Assembly: GCF_900096915.1 (NCBI RefSeq)
Contig: NZ_FMYK01000001.1
Location: 124,001 to 188,000, forward strand
Length of the DNA: 64,000 bases
Direction: 5' to 3'
Origin: Acinetobacter marinus
GTDB taxonomy: Bacteria > Pseudomonadota > Gammaproteobacteria > Pseudomonadales > Moraxellaceae
The notes below the pieces were generated by a model. It was given only the letters and a program-made list of their open reading frames with translations, was not told the DNA's origin and did not search any database. This document shows, in pieces, positions 45,853 to 55,018 of this stretch. Position 1 is the first letter of the stretch. The number at the start of each line of letters is the position of its first letter. The position numbers and the translations under genes were made by a program.

Positions 45853-48390
45853 ATGAATTTTCCAAAATCAGCAAACCAACCAATGCGCAAGAAAACGTCC
45901 TTGCGCTTTCAAATCTCAAGTTTAGTCATTGCCATGTCTGTGATTAGCTTGGCGCATGCCGATGTCAATGATGTCGATACGGCGGTCGATAGTACCAACA
46001 GCAATACACAAAACAGTGTCCAAGCCAATGCGGTGGAATATGTCAAAGTGGTGGGTCAAGCTGCCAGTATGGATCAAGCATTGCAGGAGCAAAAGCGTTC
46101 TGATTCGATCAGTAGTGTGGTGCATGCCGACGCCATTGGTCAGCTTCCCGATGATAATGCCGCTGAAGCATTACAGCGTATCCCAGGGGTATCCACCGAG
46201 CGAGATCAAGGCGAAGGGCGTTTTGTCACTGTGCGTGGTTTAGGCGCAGATATGAATGCAGTGACCATTAACGGGACGCTGGTGCCAGCACCTGAAAGCG
46301 ACCGCCGTGGCGTGGCATTAGATGTTCTACCGACCGAATTGGTGCAGTCTTTGGCGGTGGTAAAAACCTTAACACCTGATATGGATGCCAATTCACTTGG
46401 TGGTACGGTACAAGTAGAAAGTCTGTCAGCATTTGACCACAAAGGCTTGTTCTACACAGGGACAGTCGAAGGCAGCTACGATGATTTACGTGAAGAATAT
46501 AGCCCGAAAGTCTCAGGTGCGATCAGTGACCGTTTTAGCATTGGCGAGGGTGAGGACAACTTTGGTGCGGCTTTGGCGCTCAGTTATCAAAATCGTAAAT
46601 TTGGCTCAGATAATGTCGAAACGGGCGGTGCATGGGATGGTGATACGCTGGAAGAAACCGCAATGCGCCAATACGACATCGAGCGTGAGCGGATCGGTGC
46701 GGGGCTAAACTTAGACTATCGACCGAATCCAACGGGTGAATATTATCTGCGCACCTTATATAGTCGTTTTAAAGATACTGAGCAACGTCAAGAGTTCAGT
46801 GCTGAATTTGCCGATGCTATCGAAGCAGGTGAGAGCAGTGATGCGGAATTGACCCGTTCGTTGAAAAGTCGGGTCGAAACCCAAGAAATTAAATCCTTCG
46901 TCTTGGGCGGTGAACAAGGTTTTGGCACATGGACAGTCGATGGGCAACTGGGCTATAGCGAAGCCTCAGAAGAAAATCCGGGTGGGATTTCAGGGGCAAA
47001 ATTCGTTGGTGATTTCAGTAATGTCGGTTACAGCTCGGGTAAAAAACCAACCATTAGCGCAGATCAAGATGCTTATGATACATCGAACTATACGTTAGAT
47101 TCTGTCACTTGGGAGCTATCGAAAACCACAGATCAAGAGTTCAATGCCAAACTAGATTTCCTCAAAGATTACATGCTCGGCAACTATGCAGCAGTCTTTA
47201 AATTTGGTGGGAAAATCAGTCAACGCGAAAAGAAAAATGACAGCAATGAATGGGAGTATGAGGACTTAGCCAGTGCAAGTAATGATTTTAGTGGGAATAG
47301 TTCTTATAGCTTGGCAAAGTTTGGTTCACTCATCAACGCCACTGCGATCAAAAATAAAATCAATGGCTTAAATGATGATGACTATGTGGTGCTAGATGCG
47401 TCAACGGTCAATGACTTTGAATCCAATGAAGACATTCAAGCTGCGTATCTGATGAATACCGTCGATTTTGATCATTTAAAAGTGATCGCAGGTCTGCGTT
47501 ATGAGAATACCGAGTTCGAAGCCAAAGGTTTTACTGTCGATGGCGATACGGTGACATCGAACAAATACCAGCATGATTATGACCATTGGCTACCAAGTCT
47601 GCATGCACGTTACCGCCTTGCTGATGATGCCTATCTACGTGCGGCATGGACTAATAGCGTGGTGCGTCCAACCTTTGGGCAAAGCGCACCGGGACTGTAC
47701 ATTGACGATGAGTCTGCCGAGTTTGGCAATCCAGAGCTTGATCCACTGGAATCCTCAAACTTCGATATTGGTGTGGAAAAATATCTTGGTGAAGCCAGTG
47801 TGATTAGCTTTAGCGCATTCTACAAAGATATTGATAACTTTATCTATAGCACCGATCTTGCAGGCACAGGACTTTGGGCAGATTTCGATGAGGCGATTAC
47901 TTATAAAAATGGCGACAGTGCAAAACTTTACGGTATGGAGCTTGCCTATTCGCAGAAGTTTAACAATGGTTTCTTGATCGGATTCAATACCACACTGAGT
48001 AAGTCAGAAGCGACCATTGACAGTATGAAAGATGGTGAATCTTTGAGCCGTGATATTCGCTTGCCAAATCAATCCAATGTCGTCGGTAATGCCATGCTCG
48101 GCTGGGAAAATGACCGTTTTGGTGTACGTGTTTCAGCGAATTACAAGTCGAAATATCTGCTGGAACTCGGTGATATTGATGTGCTTGAAAATGATATTTA
48201 TGCCGATGAGCAAACCTTCATTGATCTCAGCACTCACGTCAATTTGACCAAGAATTTACAGCTCAAATTCGATGCACAAAATCTTGGCAATGAAGTGTAT
48301 TACACCTATCAAGGCGCAAAGCTCAAGAATGCACAGTACGAAGAATATGCACCGAGTTATAAGCTAGGACTTACCTATAGTCACTTTTAA
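45853..48390 (+). CDS. TonB-dependent outer-membrane receptor (phytate module)
   Basis: A TonB-dependent receptor of 845 residues. A signal peptide (ending SLAHA at about 36) precedes the plug domain: QLPDDNAAEALQRIPGVSTERDQGEGRFVTVRGLGADMNAVTINGT, about 95-145, belongs to the TonB-Xanth-Caul branch. The barrel runs to the terminal LGLTYSHF. A TonB-box-like VEYVKVVG lies near residue 65. ATG at 45853 is preferred for its GGGG ribosome-like site. It is followed by a beta-propeller phytase and ExbB-ExbD-TonB, an arrangement reported for phytate scavenging in other bacteria. The substrate (phytate or its lower phosphates) is inferred. Confidence 0.88.
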   Translation: MNFPKSANQPMRKKTSLRFQISSLVIAMSVISLAHADVNDVDTAVDSTNSNTQNSVQANAVEYVKVVGQAASMDQALQEQKRSDSISSVVHADAIGQLPDDNAAEALQRIPGVSTERDQGEGRFVTVRGLGADMNAVTINGTLVPAPESDRRGVALDVLPTELVQSLAVVKTLTPDMDANSLGGTVQVESLSAFDHKGLFYTGTVEGSYDDLREEYSPKVSGAISDRFSIGEGEDNFGAALALSYQNRKFGSDNVETGGAWDGDTLEETAMRQYDIERERIGAGLNLDYRPNPTGEYYLRTLYSRFKDTEQRQEFSAEFADAIEAGESSDAELTRSLKSRVETQEIKSFVLGGEQGFGTWTVDGQLGYSEASEENPGGISGAKFVGDFSNVGYSSGKKPTISADQDAYDTSNYTLDSVTWELSKTTDQEFNAKLDFLKDYMLGNYAAVFKFGGKISQREKKNDSNEWEYEDLASASNDFSGNSSYSLAKFGSLINATAIKNKINGLNDDDYVVLDASTVNDFESNEDIQAAYLMNTVDFDHLKVIAGLRYENTEFEAKGFTVDGDTVTSNKYQHDYDHWLPSLHARYRLADDAYLRAAWTNSVVRPTFGQSAPGLYIDDESAEFGNPELDPLESSNFDIGVEKYLGEASVISFSAFYKDIDNFIYSTDLAGTGLWADFDEAITYKNGDSAKLYGMELAYSQKFNNGFLIGFNTTLSKSEATIDSMKDGESLSRDIRLPNQSNVVGNAMLGWENDRFGVRVSANYKSKYLLELGDIDVLENDIYADEQTFIDLSTHVNLTKNLQLKFDAQNLGNEVYYTYQGAKLKNAQYEEYAPSYKLGLTYSHF

Positions 48391-48469
48391 TGTTTAAGTT
48401 TTACACATTTAGGTTTTTACACAGTTTGATTTTTAAACATTTCGATCAGTGAATTCGTTTTTTTAAAGC

Positions 48470-48506
48470 CAGTCCAAGCACTAAATTAAGAAATGTGCTT
48501 GGGCTG
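48470..48506 (+). other. 12-bp-stem hairpin between receptor and phytase genes
   Basis: CAGTCCAAGCAC (48470-48481) pairs with GTGCTTGGGCTG (48495-48506) with one T:G wobble and a 13-nt loop. It is followed only loosely by a TTTTT at 48517-48521, so it may lower readthrough or stabilise the receptor mRNA. Confidence 0.55.
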
Positions 48507-48531
48507 TGCGATTCCCATTTTTGAGTGAATT

Positions 48532-50604
48532 ATGAATTTTTTACCGTTTAAACTCAGTCTATTGAGTCTATGTATTGTTGGCTTAACCGCCTGTCAACAA
48601 GCGCACGTGATAAATAAGCCGATGGCGACCAATCAAGCAACTGTTCCGAACGATAGCGATGTTCAAGATCATGATGTTCAATATATTGATTTGAATGAGA
48701 TGGATCAGTCGAATACTGCGAACGATGTGATATTTGCAGAAATTGATACAGGCGATTTTAAAGCAGAAGATGCGGTGTTATTGGATATTCCACAGTGGAC
48801 GGATGCGCATCTGATGCTCAGTAGCAAAACTGACGGCGTACAGATTTTAAATCATGATGGTAAAGTCATCAGCAAAATGGCGGGGCAGTTCGGGCGCATT
48901 GATTATCGTACTGGAAAAAATCAACAAGGACAGATGCAAGTGCTATTTGCCATTCAAGATTTGGCTCGTCAGCAATTGATGCTACGCAGTTTTGATGTGA
49001 CCACACAGCAATGGTCTAAGCCAAGTTATGTGGCAAAACGTCCATTTAAAAGCGATGACAATTGTCTGTATCAAGATCAATCGGGTTACGCTTATGCCTT
49101 TTTGGTCGGTGAAGAAGGTATCGGTGAGCAATGGTTAGTTGCCAAAGATCAACACGCATTGTCAAATCCACAGCTGATTCGCCGCATGAGCTTGCCACCG
49201 AATAGTAATAAATGTCGTGTCAGTGATCATGATGCACAGCTTTTTATCAATGAAGAAGAGGTAGGGATTTGGGCATATCCTGCCGATCCTGAAGCCGATT
49301 TGGTGCGTCGTCCAGTTGATATGGTGAAGCCATTTGGTGCGATTCAAGGTACACCGACAGATATTGCAGTGGTCGATGATCAGATCGCTGTGACCGATGA
49401 ATCCAAAGGCGTGTTGTATCGCTATCAATGGCAAAATGACGCATGGCAAGCATTGTCAGCATTGAAATTGTCTGATATTGGCGAAGCAGAACGCCTCGGC
49501 ATCATTGGTAATCAAGATGCGAAAAAAGTGCTGATTTTAGATGATCATACTGTCAAAACTGCCGAGCTCAATTGGCAAACCAATGCGGTCAAAGCCACAA
49601 CGCCGATCGGTACCATTCCTGCCGATGTACAAAGCGATGTGGTGCCAAGCACAGGTGATGCTGCCGATGATCCTGCAATTTGGTATAACGCCAGTCAACC
49701 ATCCAATTCACGTGTGCTTGGTACAGACAAACAAGGCGGGCTTGCAGTTTATGATCTACACGGCAAGATGTTGCAGTATCTCGATGTCGGTCGTTTAAAC
49801 AATGTCGATTTACGTTATGGCTTTCATTTTGGTACTGAACAAATTGACCTCGCCATCGCCACCAATCGTGATCACAACAGCTTGCAACTGTTTGCCATCA
49901 ACGCAAAAGGTAAAGTCAGCAATCTCGGGGAACTCGCCACAGATTTAACCGATATTTATGGCTTCTGCATGTACCAAGACCGTGCAGGTGAAATCTACGC
50001 CATTCCGAATGATAAAGACGGCACCTTTGTGCAATATCACATCCAAGCACCACAGAAAAAATTCAGCGCAACGGAAGTGCAACGCTTTGCCGTTGATTCT
50101 CAGCCTGAGGGTTGTGTGGTCGATGATGCAACAGGTCGTGCCTTTGTCGGTGAAGAACGAAATGCCGTGTGGATGAAAGACTTAAACACGCCGAATAGTG
50201 CTTTGGAAAAAGTGATCAGTGCAGGTGATGTGTTACATGCCGATATTGAGGGGATGGGGCTATACCATGCAGAAAATCATGCAGAAAGCCATGACCGAAA
50301 TCAAAAAGCACGATATTTAATCATTTCAAGCCAAGGCAACGACAGCTACGTGGTGATAGATAGCACTGCGCCATATCAAGTGCGTGGAGCATTCAGAGTA
50401 GGCATCAATACCGAAAAATCCATTGATGCCGTATCCGAAACCGATGGACTCGAAGTCAGTAGCAAAAACTTCGGCGGTGCAAATGGCATGTGGAAGCAAG
50501 GCATGTTGGTGGTGCAAGACGGTCGCAAACGCATGCCAGAGGGCAACCAAAACTTTAAATATGTGTCATGGCAAAAAATCGCTGAGGCATTGAATTTAGA
50601 GTAA
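48532..50604 (+). CDS. Beta-propeller phytase lipoprotein, two-domain
   Basis: A 690-residue exported lipoprotein (lipobox LTAC, Cys at about 21). The C-terminal half (about 360-690) is a beta-propeller phytase. It has DAADDPAIWYN (about 376), SRVLGTDKQGGLAVYDLHGKMLQYLDVGRLNNVDLRYGF and DLTDIYGFCMYQD, the calcium- and phosphate-binding motifs of the family. It would release phosphate from Ca-phytate at the cell surface or periplasm. The N-terminal half (about 55-350) looks like a degenerate second propeller, as in double-domain BPPs. It lies 141 bp after the receptor gene. No other hydrolase fits as well. Confidence 0.9.
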   Translation: MNFLPFKLSLLSLCIVGLTACQQAHVINKPMATNQATVPNDSDVQDHDVQYIDLNEMDQSNTANDVIFAEIDTGDFKAEDAVLLDIPQWTDAHLMLSSKTDGVQILNHDGKVISKMAGQFGRIDYRTGKNQQGQMQVLFAIQDLARQQLMLRSFDVTTQQWSKPSYVAKRPFKSDDNCLYQDQSGYAYAFLVGEEGIGEQWLVAKDQHALSNPQLIRRMSLPPNSNKCRVSDHDAQLFINEEEVGIWAYPADPEADLVRRPVDMVKPFGAIQGTPTDIAVVDDQIAVTDESKGVLYRYQWQNDAWQALSALKLSDIGEAERLGIIGNQDAKKVLILDDHTVKTAELNWQTNAVKATTPIGTIPADVQSDVVPSTGDAADDPAIWYNASQPSNSRVLGTDKQGGLAVYDLHGKMLQYLDVGRLNNVDLRYGFHFGTEQIDLAIATNRDHNSLQLFAINAKGKVSNLGELATDLTDIYGFCMYQDRAGEIYAIPNDKDGTFVQYHIQAPQKKFSATEVQRFAVDSQPEGCVVDDATGRAFVGEERNAVWMKDLNTPNSALEKVISAGDVLHADIEGMGLYHAENHAESHDRNQKARYLIISSQGNDSYVVIDSTAPYQVRGAFRVGINTEKSIDAVSETDGLEVSSKNFGGANGMWKQGMLVVQDGRKRMPEGNQNFKYVSWQKIAEALNLE

Positions 50605-50671
50605 ATTATTCACTTCATCATCTGCGCAATCCGAGCAATGACAGCGCAAAACGACACAACCCATGACGATG

Positions 50672-50678
50672 CTGTCAT
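50672..50678 (+). promoter_or_regulatory. Single CTGTCAT Pho-type half-site before exbB
   Basis: A perfect CTGTCAT heptamer lies 48 bp upstream of the exbB start. The expected partner heptamer 11 bp away does not match well, so it is noted only as a weak signal. Confidence 0.2.
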
Positions 50679-50725
50679 TGCTCACTTGAATTAAATACAG
50701 TTTTAGACCTATTTTGGAGTATCCC

Positions 50726-51469
50726 ATGCAAGCAACCTTAGATCAGATGTCGATTTGGAGCTTGATTAGCCACGCCAGTCTTTTGGTGAAATGTGTGATG
50801 TTGATTTTATTGGCTGCATCGGTGGTCAGTTGGTACATTATCATCAAGCATGGCATGTTGTTACGCAGTCAAGAAAGTGGCTGGAAGCGTTTTTTACATG
50901 CGTTTCGCTCACAGTCAGATTTAATAAATATTGATACGCAAAGTGCAAAAGACAGTGGTCTTAAAAACAGTGGTATTGTTGATATTTATCAGCAAGGTTT
51001 GGATGAATATCAACATATTTATCAAGACAATACAGCACAGTGCAAACTCAGCAACCAAGATGTGATGGAAAGTGTTGAACGTCGTCTTTTGATTAGCATT
51101 ACTGAGCAAGAAGAACGCTTACAGCAAAATCTGACCTTTCTCGCAACCGTCGGTTCGGTCAGTCCATATATCGGTCTGTTTGGTACGGTGTGGGGAATTA
51201 TGCATGCCTTTATCGGGCTGTCAGGTGTAGAGCAAGCAACCTTAAATACCGTTGCGCCAGGGATTGCCGAAGCCTTGATTGCCACAGCGATCGGTCTATT
51301 TGCAGCGATTCCTGCGGTGGTGGCGTACAACCGTTTTTCAGCACGTGCCGATAAGATGAGTACACGCTATTACAGCTTTGCCAATGAGTTGCAAGGTCGA
51401 CTGACCCGTTTGATGGCGAAAAATCCATCTGTTGTAACCCAACAATCAGCACCATCTCAACACGTATAA
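50726..51469 (+). CDS. exbB: ExbB/MotA-family proton channel of the TonB system
   Basis: A 247-residue inner-membrane protein. Three helices lie at about 14-35, 143-163 and 185-205, in the ExbB order. The conserved FLATVGSVSPYIGLFGTVWGIMHAF and GIAEALIATAIGLFAAIPAVVAYNRF motifs are present. The cytoplasmic loop between helices 1 and 2 is long, as expected. ATG at 50726 has GGAG 6 bp before it; the TTG at 50714 is rejected. With ExbD it would drive TonB using the proton gradient. Confidence 0.93.
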   Translation: MQATLDQMSIWSLISHASLLVKCVMLILLAASVVSWYIIIKHGMLLRSQESGWKRFLHAFRSQSDLINIDTQSAKDSGLKNSGIVDIYQQGLDEYQHIYQDNTAQCKLSNQDVMESVERRLLISITEQEERLQQNLTFLATVGSVSPYIGLFGTVWGIMHAFIGLSGVEQATLNTVAPGIAEALIATAIGLFAAIPAVVAYNRFSARADKMSTRYYSFANELQGRLTRLMAKNPSVVTQQSAPSQHV

Positions 51470-51484
51470 AAGGGGGAATTACTG

Positions 51485-51931
51485 ATGTTAAAAGCCCCAC
51501 GCAAACGTGCCCTGAATGCCGAGATGAATGTGGTGCCGTATATTGATGTGATGTTGGTACTGCTGGTGATATTCATGGTCACCGCACCGATGCTCACACA
51601 TGGTATCAAGATTGATTTGCCTGATGTGAATGCCGATGTCATGCCATCGTCACAACAGCAACGTATCATTACCTTGTCGATCACGCATGATGGACAATAT
51701 TATTGGAATATCGGCAACCAAGTCGATACCGAATCCGTGACCGATCAAGCGGTTGATCTTGAAGCGATGCAACAAAAACTCACACCGCTGATTACCGCCG
51801 ACAAAAACATGCAAATGTATATCCGAGCAGATCAAGGTTCAGATTATAAAATGGTGGTCGAAGCCATCGCTACACTGCAAAAAAGTGGTGTGACTAACAT
51901 TGGTTTAATTACAGAGGAGCCTGCGCAATGA
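51485..51931 (+). CDS. exbD: ExbD biopolymer transport protein
   Basis: A 148-residue protein with one N-terminal membrane helix (VVPYIDVMLVLLVIFMVTAPML, about 16-37) that contains the essential aspartate, Asp21. A periplasmic domain follows (about 45-148: IRADQGSDYKMVVEAIATLQKSGVTNIGLITEEP). The length is typical. It overlaps the tonB start by ATGA, giving coupled translation exbB-exbD-tonB. Confidence 0.94.
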   Translation: MLKAPRKRALNAEMNVVPYIDVMLVLLVIFMVTAPMLTHGIKIDLPDVNADVMPSSQQQRIITLSITHDGQYYWNIGNQVDTESVTDQAVDLEAMQQKLTPLITADKNMQMYIRADQGSDYKMVVEAIATLQKSGVTNIGLITEEPAQ

Positions 51932-52778
51932 CAGTTTCCACTGCACATAACGTGACAACACACTGGAAAGAACACGGCTTGGCATTGACGGTGACAGCAG
52001 TGTTGCACCTTGCTGCGTTGTATGGCATGACTCAAGTTGAGATGCAAAAACCTGTAGAACCGCCAAAGACACAAATGATAAAGCTGAAAATGATTCAATT
52101 GTCTGCACCTCAAACTGAGCCTGCGCAATTGCCCAAAGCTGAGCCAAAACCAGCAGTCAAAGAACAAGCTACTCAACAACACTCAGAACAAAAATTACAG
52201 CCGAAACCGAAACAACAGGAAAAAGTAAAAGAACAAGCACGCACACAACAGCCTGAGAAAAAAATCCTCTCATCACAAAGTGAGCAAAAAGTTTCCAAAA
52301 AACAAACAGCGGATAAATCAAGCACTGAAACCAGCAAACTCAGCAAAAGTCAGTAGAACAAAATCGTCAGACTGAAAAAGCATCAACGAAGAGTGAGCAA
52401 ACACAAACAGCTAAATCTGAAAGTGTGCAAAAGCAAACTGCTGAAACAACACAAAAGTCAACTCAGCAAAACACATCTGTACCTGAAGAAAAATTTGATG
52501 TCAGCAACTATAAGCCTGCCAATAAAGCACCACCGAAATACCCTGAACAGGCTTTGGATAGAAGGCTAGAAGGGGATTGCACCATTGCCTATACCGTCAA
52601 TGCACAAGGACGTGTGGAAAATCCAAAAGCACAAGGGGATTGTCATCCGCTATTTGTTCGCCCTGCGTTACAAGCCGCCAAGCAGTTTCAATATCAACCC
52701 CGTAAAGTCAATGGGCAAGCGGTGGCGGTGCAGAATGTGAAAAATACCTTTCAGTTTCGACTGGCAGGTGCATCATAA
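51928..52778 (+). pseudogene. tonB: TonB energy transducer, split by a frameshift
   Basis: The first frame (51928-52356) encodes an N-terminal membrane helix (about 14-32) and a Pro/Lys/Gln-rich spacer, then stops at a TAG. The rest is read in another frame, giving KSVEQNRQTEKASTKSEQT, then PPKYPEQALDRRLEGDC and the TonB C-terminal domain through VKNTFQFRL (ending at 52778). One extra A in the AAAA run at 52345-52348 would join both frames into about 283 residues (SKKSVEQ). The apparent loss removes the receptor-binding domain. It may be a real mutation, a sequencing error in a homopolymer or slippage. The start overlaps exbD. Confidence 0.8.
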
Positions 52779-52875
52779 TCCACTTTGATTAATGAATTAA
52801 ACTCATAAGTACAAGTGATGTGCCCACCTTAATCCTAACGTAAAAATTCCTTATGATAGAGCCCAACACAGACCA

Positions 52876-52901
52876 ATCCGTAACCTATGGTGCTTACGGA
52901 T
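52876..52901. promoter_or_regulatory. 8-bp perfect inverted repeat upstream of the SDR gene
   Basis: ATCCGTAA (52876-52883) and TTACGGAT (52894-52901) flank a 10-bp centre. It lies 35 bp before the start codon, so it may be an operator or a small leader hairpin. There is no T-run. Confidence 0.4.
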
Positions 52902-52935
52902 ACAAGGCTGAAGCAAACAGATAAGGAATAGACCA

Positions 52936-53784
52936 ATGAAAAAACAAGTTAATGTGGTGATTGGTGCAGGTGCAATCGGTATTGCCATTGCACGTCGGAT
53001 GAGTGCAGGAAAAACGATTTTAATTGCTGATTTAAAACCTGATAATGCTGAACGTGCTGCAAAAACATTACGAGAAGCAGGATTTCAAGTCGAAACGACA
53101 ACGGTCGATATTTCATCAAAAAGCTCGATTCAAGACTTGGTTAAACGAGCTTGTGAGCTAGGTGAGGTACATGGCTTAATTCATGCTGCAGGTGTTTCGC
53201 CATCGCAAGCAACCCCAGAGGTGATCTTGAAAGTTGATCTCTACGGCACAGCAGTGATTTTGGAGGAGTTTGGACAAGTTATCGCACAAGGCGGTTCTGG
53301 TGTGGTGATTTCATCGCAATCTGGACATCGTTTACCCGCTCTGAGCGCAGAAAAGAACAAAATCCTTGCCACAACACCGAGTGATGAATTATTGGCACAA
53401 GATTTTTTATCTACAAAAGTTGTCACAGACACCCTGAATGCCTATCAAATCTCAAAACGTGGCAACGCCTTACGTGTCATGGCGGAAGCGGTGAAGTGGA
53501 AAGATCGTGGCGCACGTATCAATACCATTAGCCCAGGGATTGTGATCACGCTACTTGCCCTTGATGAGCTCAATGGACCACGAGGCGAAAGCTATCGCAA
53601 CATGTTAGCTCGCTCGCCAGCTGGACGTGCTGCTACAGCAGATGAGATTGCCAATGTTGCAGAGTTACTTATGACCGATGCGGGCGCTTTTATCACGGGT
53701 TCTGATTTTCTGATTGATGGCGGAGTGACGGCATCTTACTGGTTTGGTGAGTTGGATTATTTACAGCCTACTTCAAATACATAA
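52936..53784 (+). CDS. Short-chain dehydrogenase/reductase
   Basis: A 282-residue SDR with the nucleotide motif GAGAIG near 12-17 and the Ser...Tyr-x-x-x-Lys triad (SSQSG; NAYQISKRGN). The C-terminal GSDFLIDGGVT motif is present. The substrate is unknown. It is preceded by AAGGAA and an inverted repeat. It is convergent with the LysR-type gene at 53855. Confidence 0.88.
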   Translation: MKKQVNVVIGAGAIGIAIARRMSAGKTILIADLKPDNAERAAKTLREAGFQVETTTVDISSKSSIQDLVKRACELGEVHGLIHAAGVSPSQATPEVILKVDLYGTAVILEEFGQVIAQGGSGVVISSQSGHRLPALSAEKNKILATTPSDELLAQDFLSTKVVTDTLNAYQISKRGNALRVMAEAVKWKDRGARINTISPGIVITLLALDELNGPRGESYRNMLARSPAGRAATADEIANVAELLMTDAGAFITGSDFLIDGGVTASYWFGELDYLQPTSNT

Positions 53785-53854
53785 ATTCTCCTAAAATAAT
53801 CAAAAATATAAAAGCAGGGCATTATGAAAATGCGCTACTTTTTGTGCGCCATCG

Positions 53855-54739
53855 TTAAATTTTTAATGCATCGACTATTAAACGGAAAATCGGTGAGGAA
53901 TCACGGCGGTTTGGATAATACAAATGATAGCCAGGATAGCTCATTTGATACTCCTCAAGCACGCAGATCAGTTCTCCACTTTTAATGTCTTCTTTGACCA
54001 AATCTTTAGGCACCCAAGCCAAACCGAGATGTTCTTTTGCGGCTTTGATAATGTGCGGGGTTTGGTTAAAGGTAAATTGCCCCTCGACATGCTTCTCAAC
54101 CACGTGCTGATCTGACATGCGAAATTCCCAAGCCATCAGTCCGCCTTTGGTGGGTAGTCGCATATTGAGACAATTGTGTTCAGCCAAATCGTCAATATGC
54201 TGTGGTTTCGGATATTTCTGAAAATAAGCAGGGCTTGCTACAACAGCAAGCTCCAAATCTTCACAGATACGCACTGCAATCATGTCTTTATTAACATGGC
54301 TCCCCAAGCGGATGCCCATATCATAGCGCTCAGCGACAATATCAGTGAACCGATATTCCGTTGCGACTTCGAGCTGGATTTCAGGATGCTGCTGTAACAG
54401 CGGAAACAGCCGATCCCAGATCATACGAATCGAATGATCGGTCGCATGGATGCGTATCGTGCCCGATAAACTGTTGCGAAACTCAGTCAAGCGATGCATC
54501 TCCGAACCAATTTGAGTGAGTAAAGGCTCGACGGACTGCAATAATTGTTCGCCAGCATCGGTGGTGGATACACTGCGTGTGGTGCGATGTAACAATCGGA
54601 TATTGAGTGAGGTTTCAAGCGTTTTAATGGTGTGGCTCAGTGCAGATTGCGAGACGCCAAGTTGTGCTGCGGCTTTGGTAAAACTTTGACACTGCGCAAC
54701 GGTAATAAATGCTTTGAGTTCGTTGAGATTGTCGAGCAT
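53855..54739 (-). CDS. LysR-family transcriptional regulator
   Basis: A 294-residue LysR-type regulator. The N-terminal winged helix (about 4-62, SFTKAAAQLGVSQSALSHTIKTLE) and effector domain (about 90-292) are intact. It belongs to the group whose members repress or activate divergent oxidoreductase genes. The divergent aldo/keto reductase at 55019, 279 bp away, is its likely target. The gap is AT-rich, and I could not fix a T-N11-A site. Confidence 0.9.
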   Translation of the reverse strand: MLDNLNELKAFITVAQCQSFTKAAAQLGVSQSALSHTIKTLETSLNIRLLHRTTRSVSTTDAGEQLLQSVEPLLTQIGSEMHRLTEFRNSLSGTIRIHATDHSIRMIWDRLFPLLQQHPEIQLEVATEYRFTDIVAERYDMGIRLGSHVNKDMIAVRICEDLELAVVASPAYFQKYPKPQHIDDLAEHNCLNMRLPTKGGLMAWEFRMSDQHVVEKHVEGQFTFNQTPHIIKAAKEHLGLAWVPKDLVKEDIKSGELICVLEEYQMSYPGYHLYYPNRRDSSPIFRLIVDALKI

Positions 54740-55018
54740 ATGCAGGTTATTGTTGTTGAAATAAATCGATCTTAATGAAGTATGGCAATGAAAAGTAGCG
54801 TATTTAGGTAAATTTTAAAATAATAAAAACCGATTTAACTTGCTGAATATATGAATAAAATAATAGTTGATTGCCATGATTATAAATAAACTTGCTCATT
54901 GATGAATGATTTAGATAAGTCTTTGCGAAATGTCTGACTTAATCCAGCAAAGAATTTTATTTAGAATTATTTCATCAAGCACATTACGCTGTTGTATAGC
55001 GATTAAAAGGATAAACAC

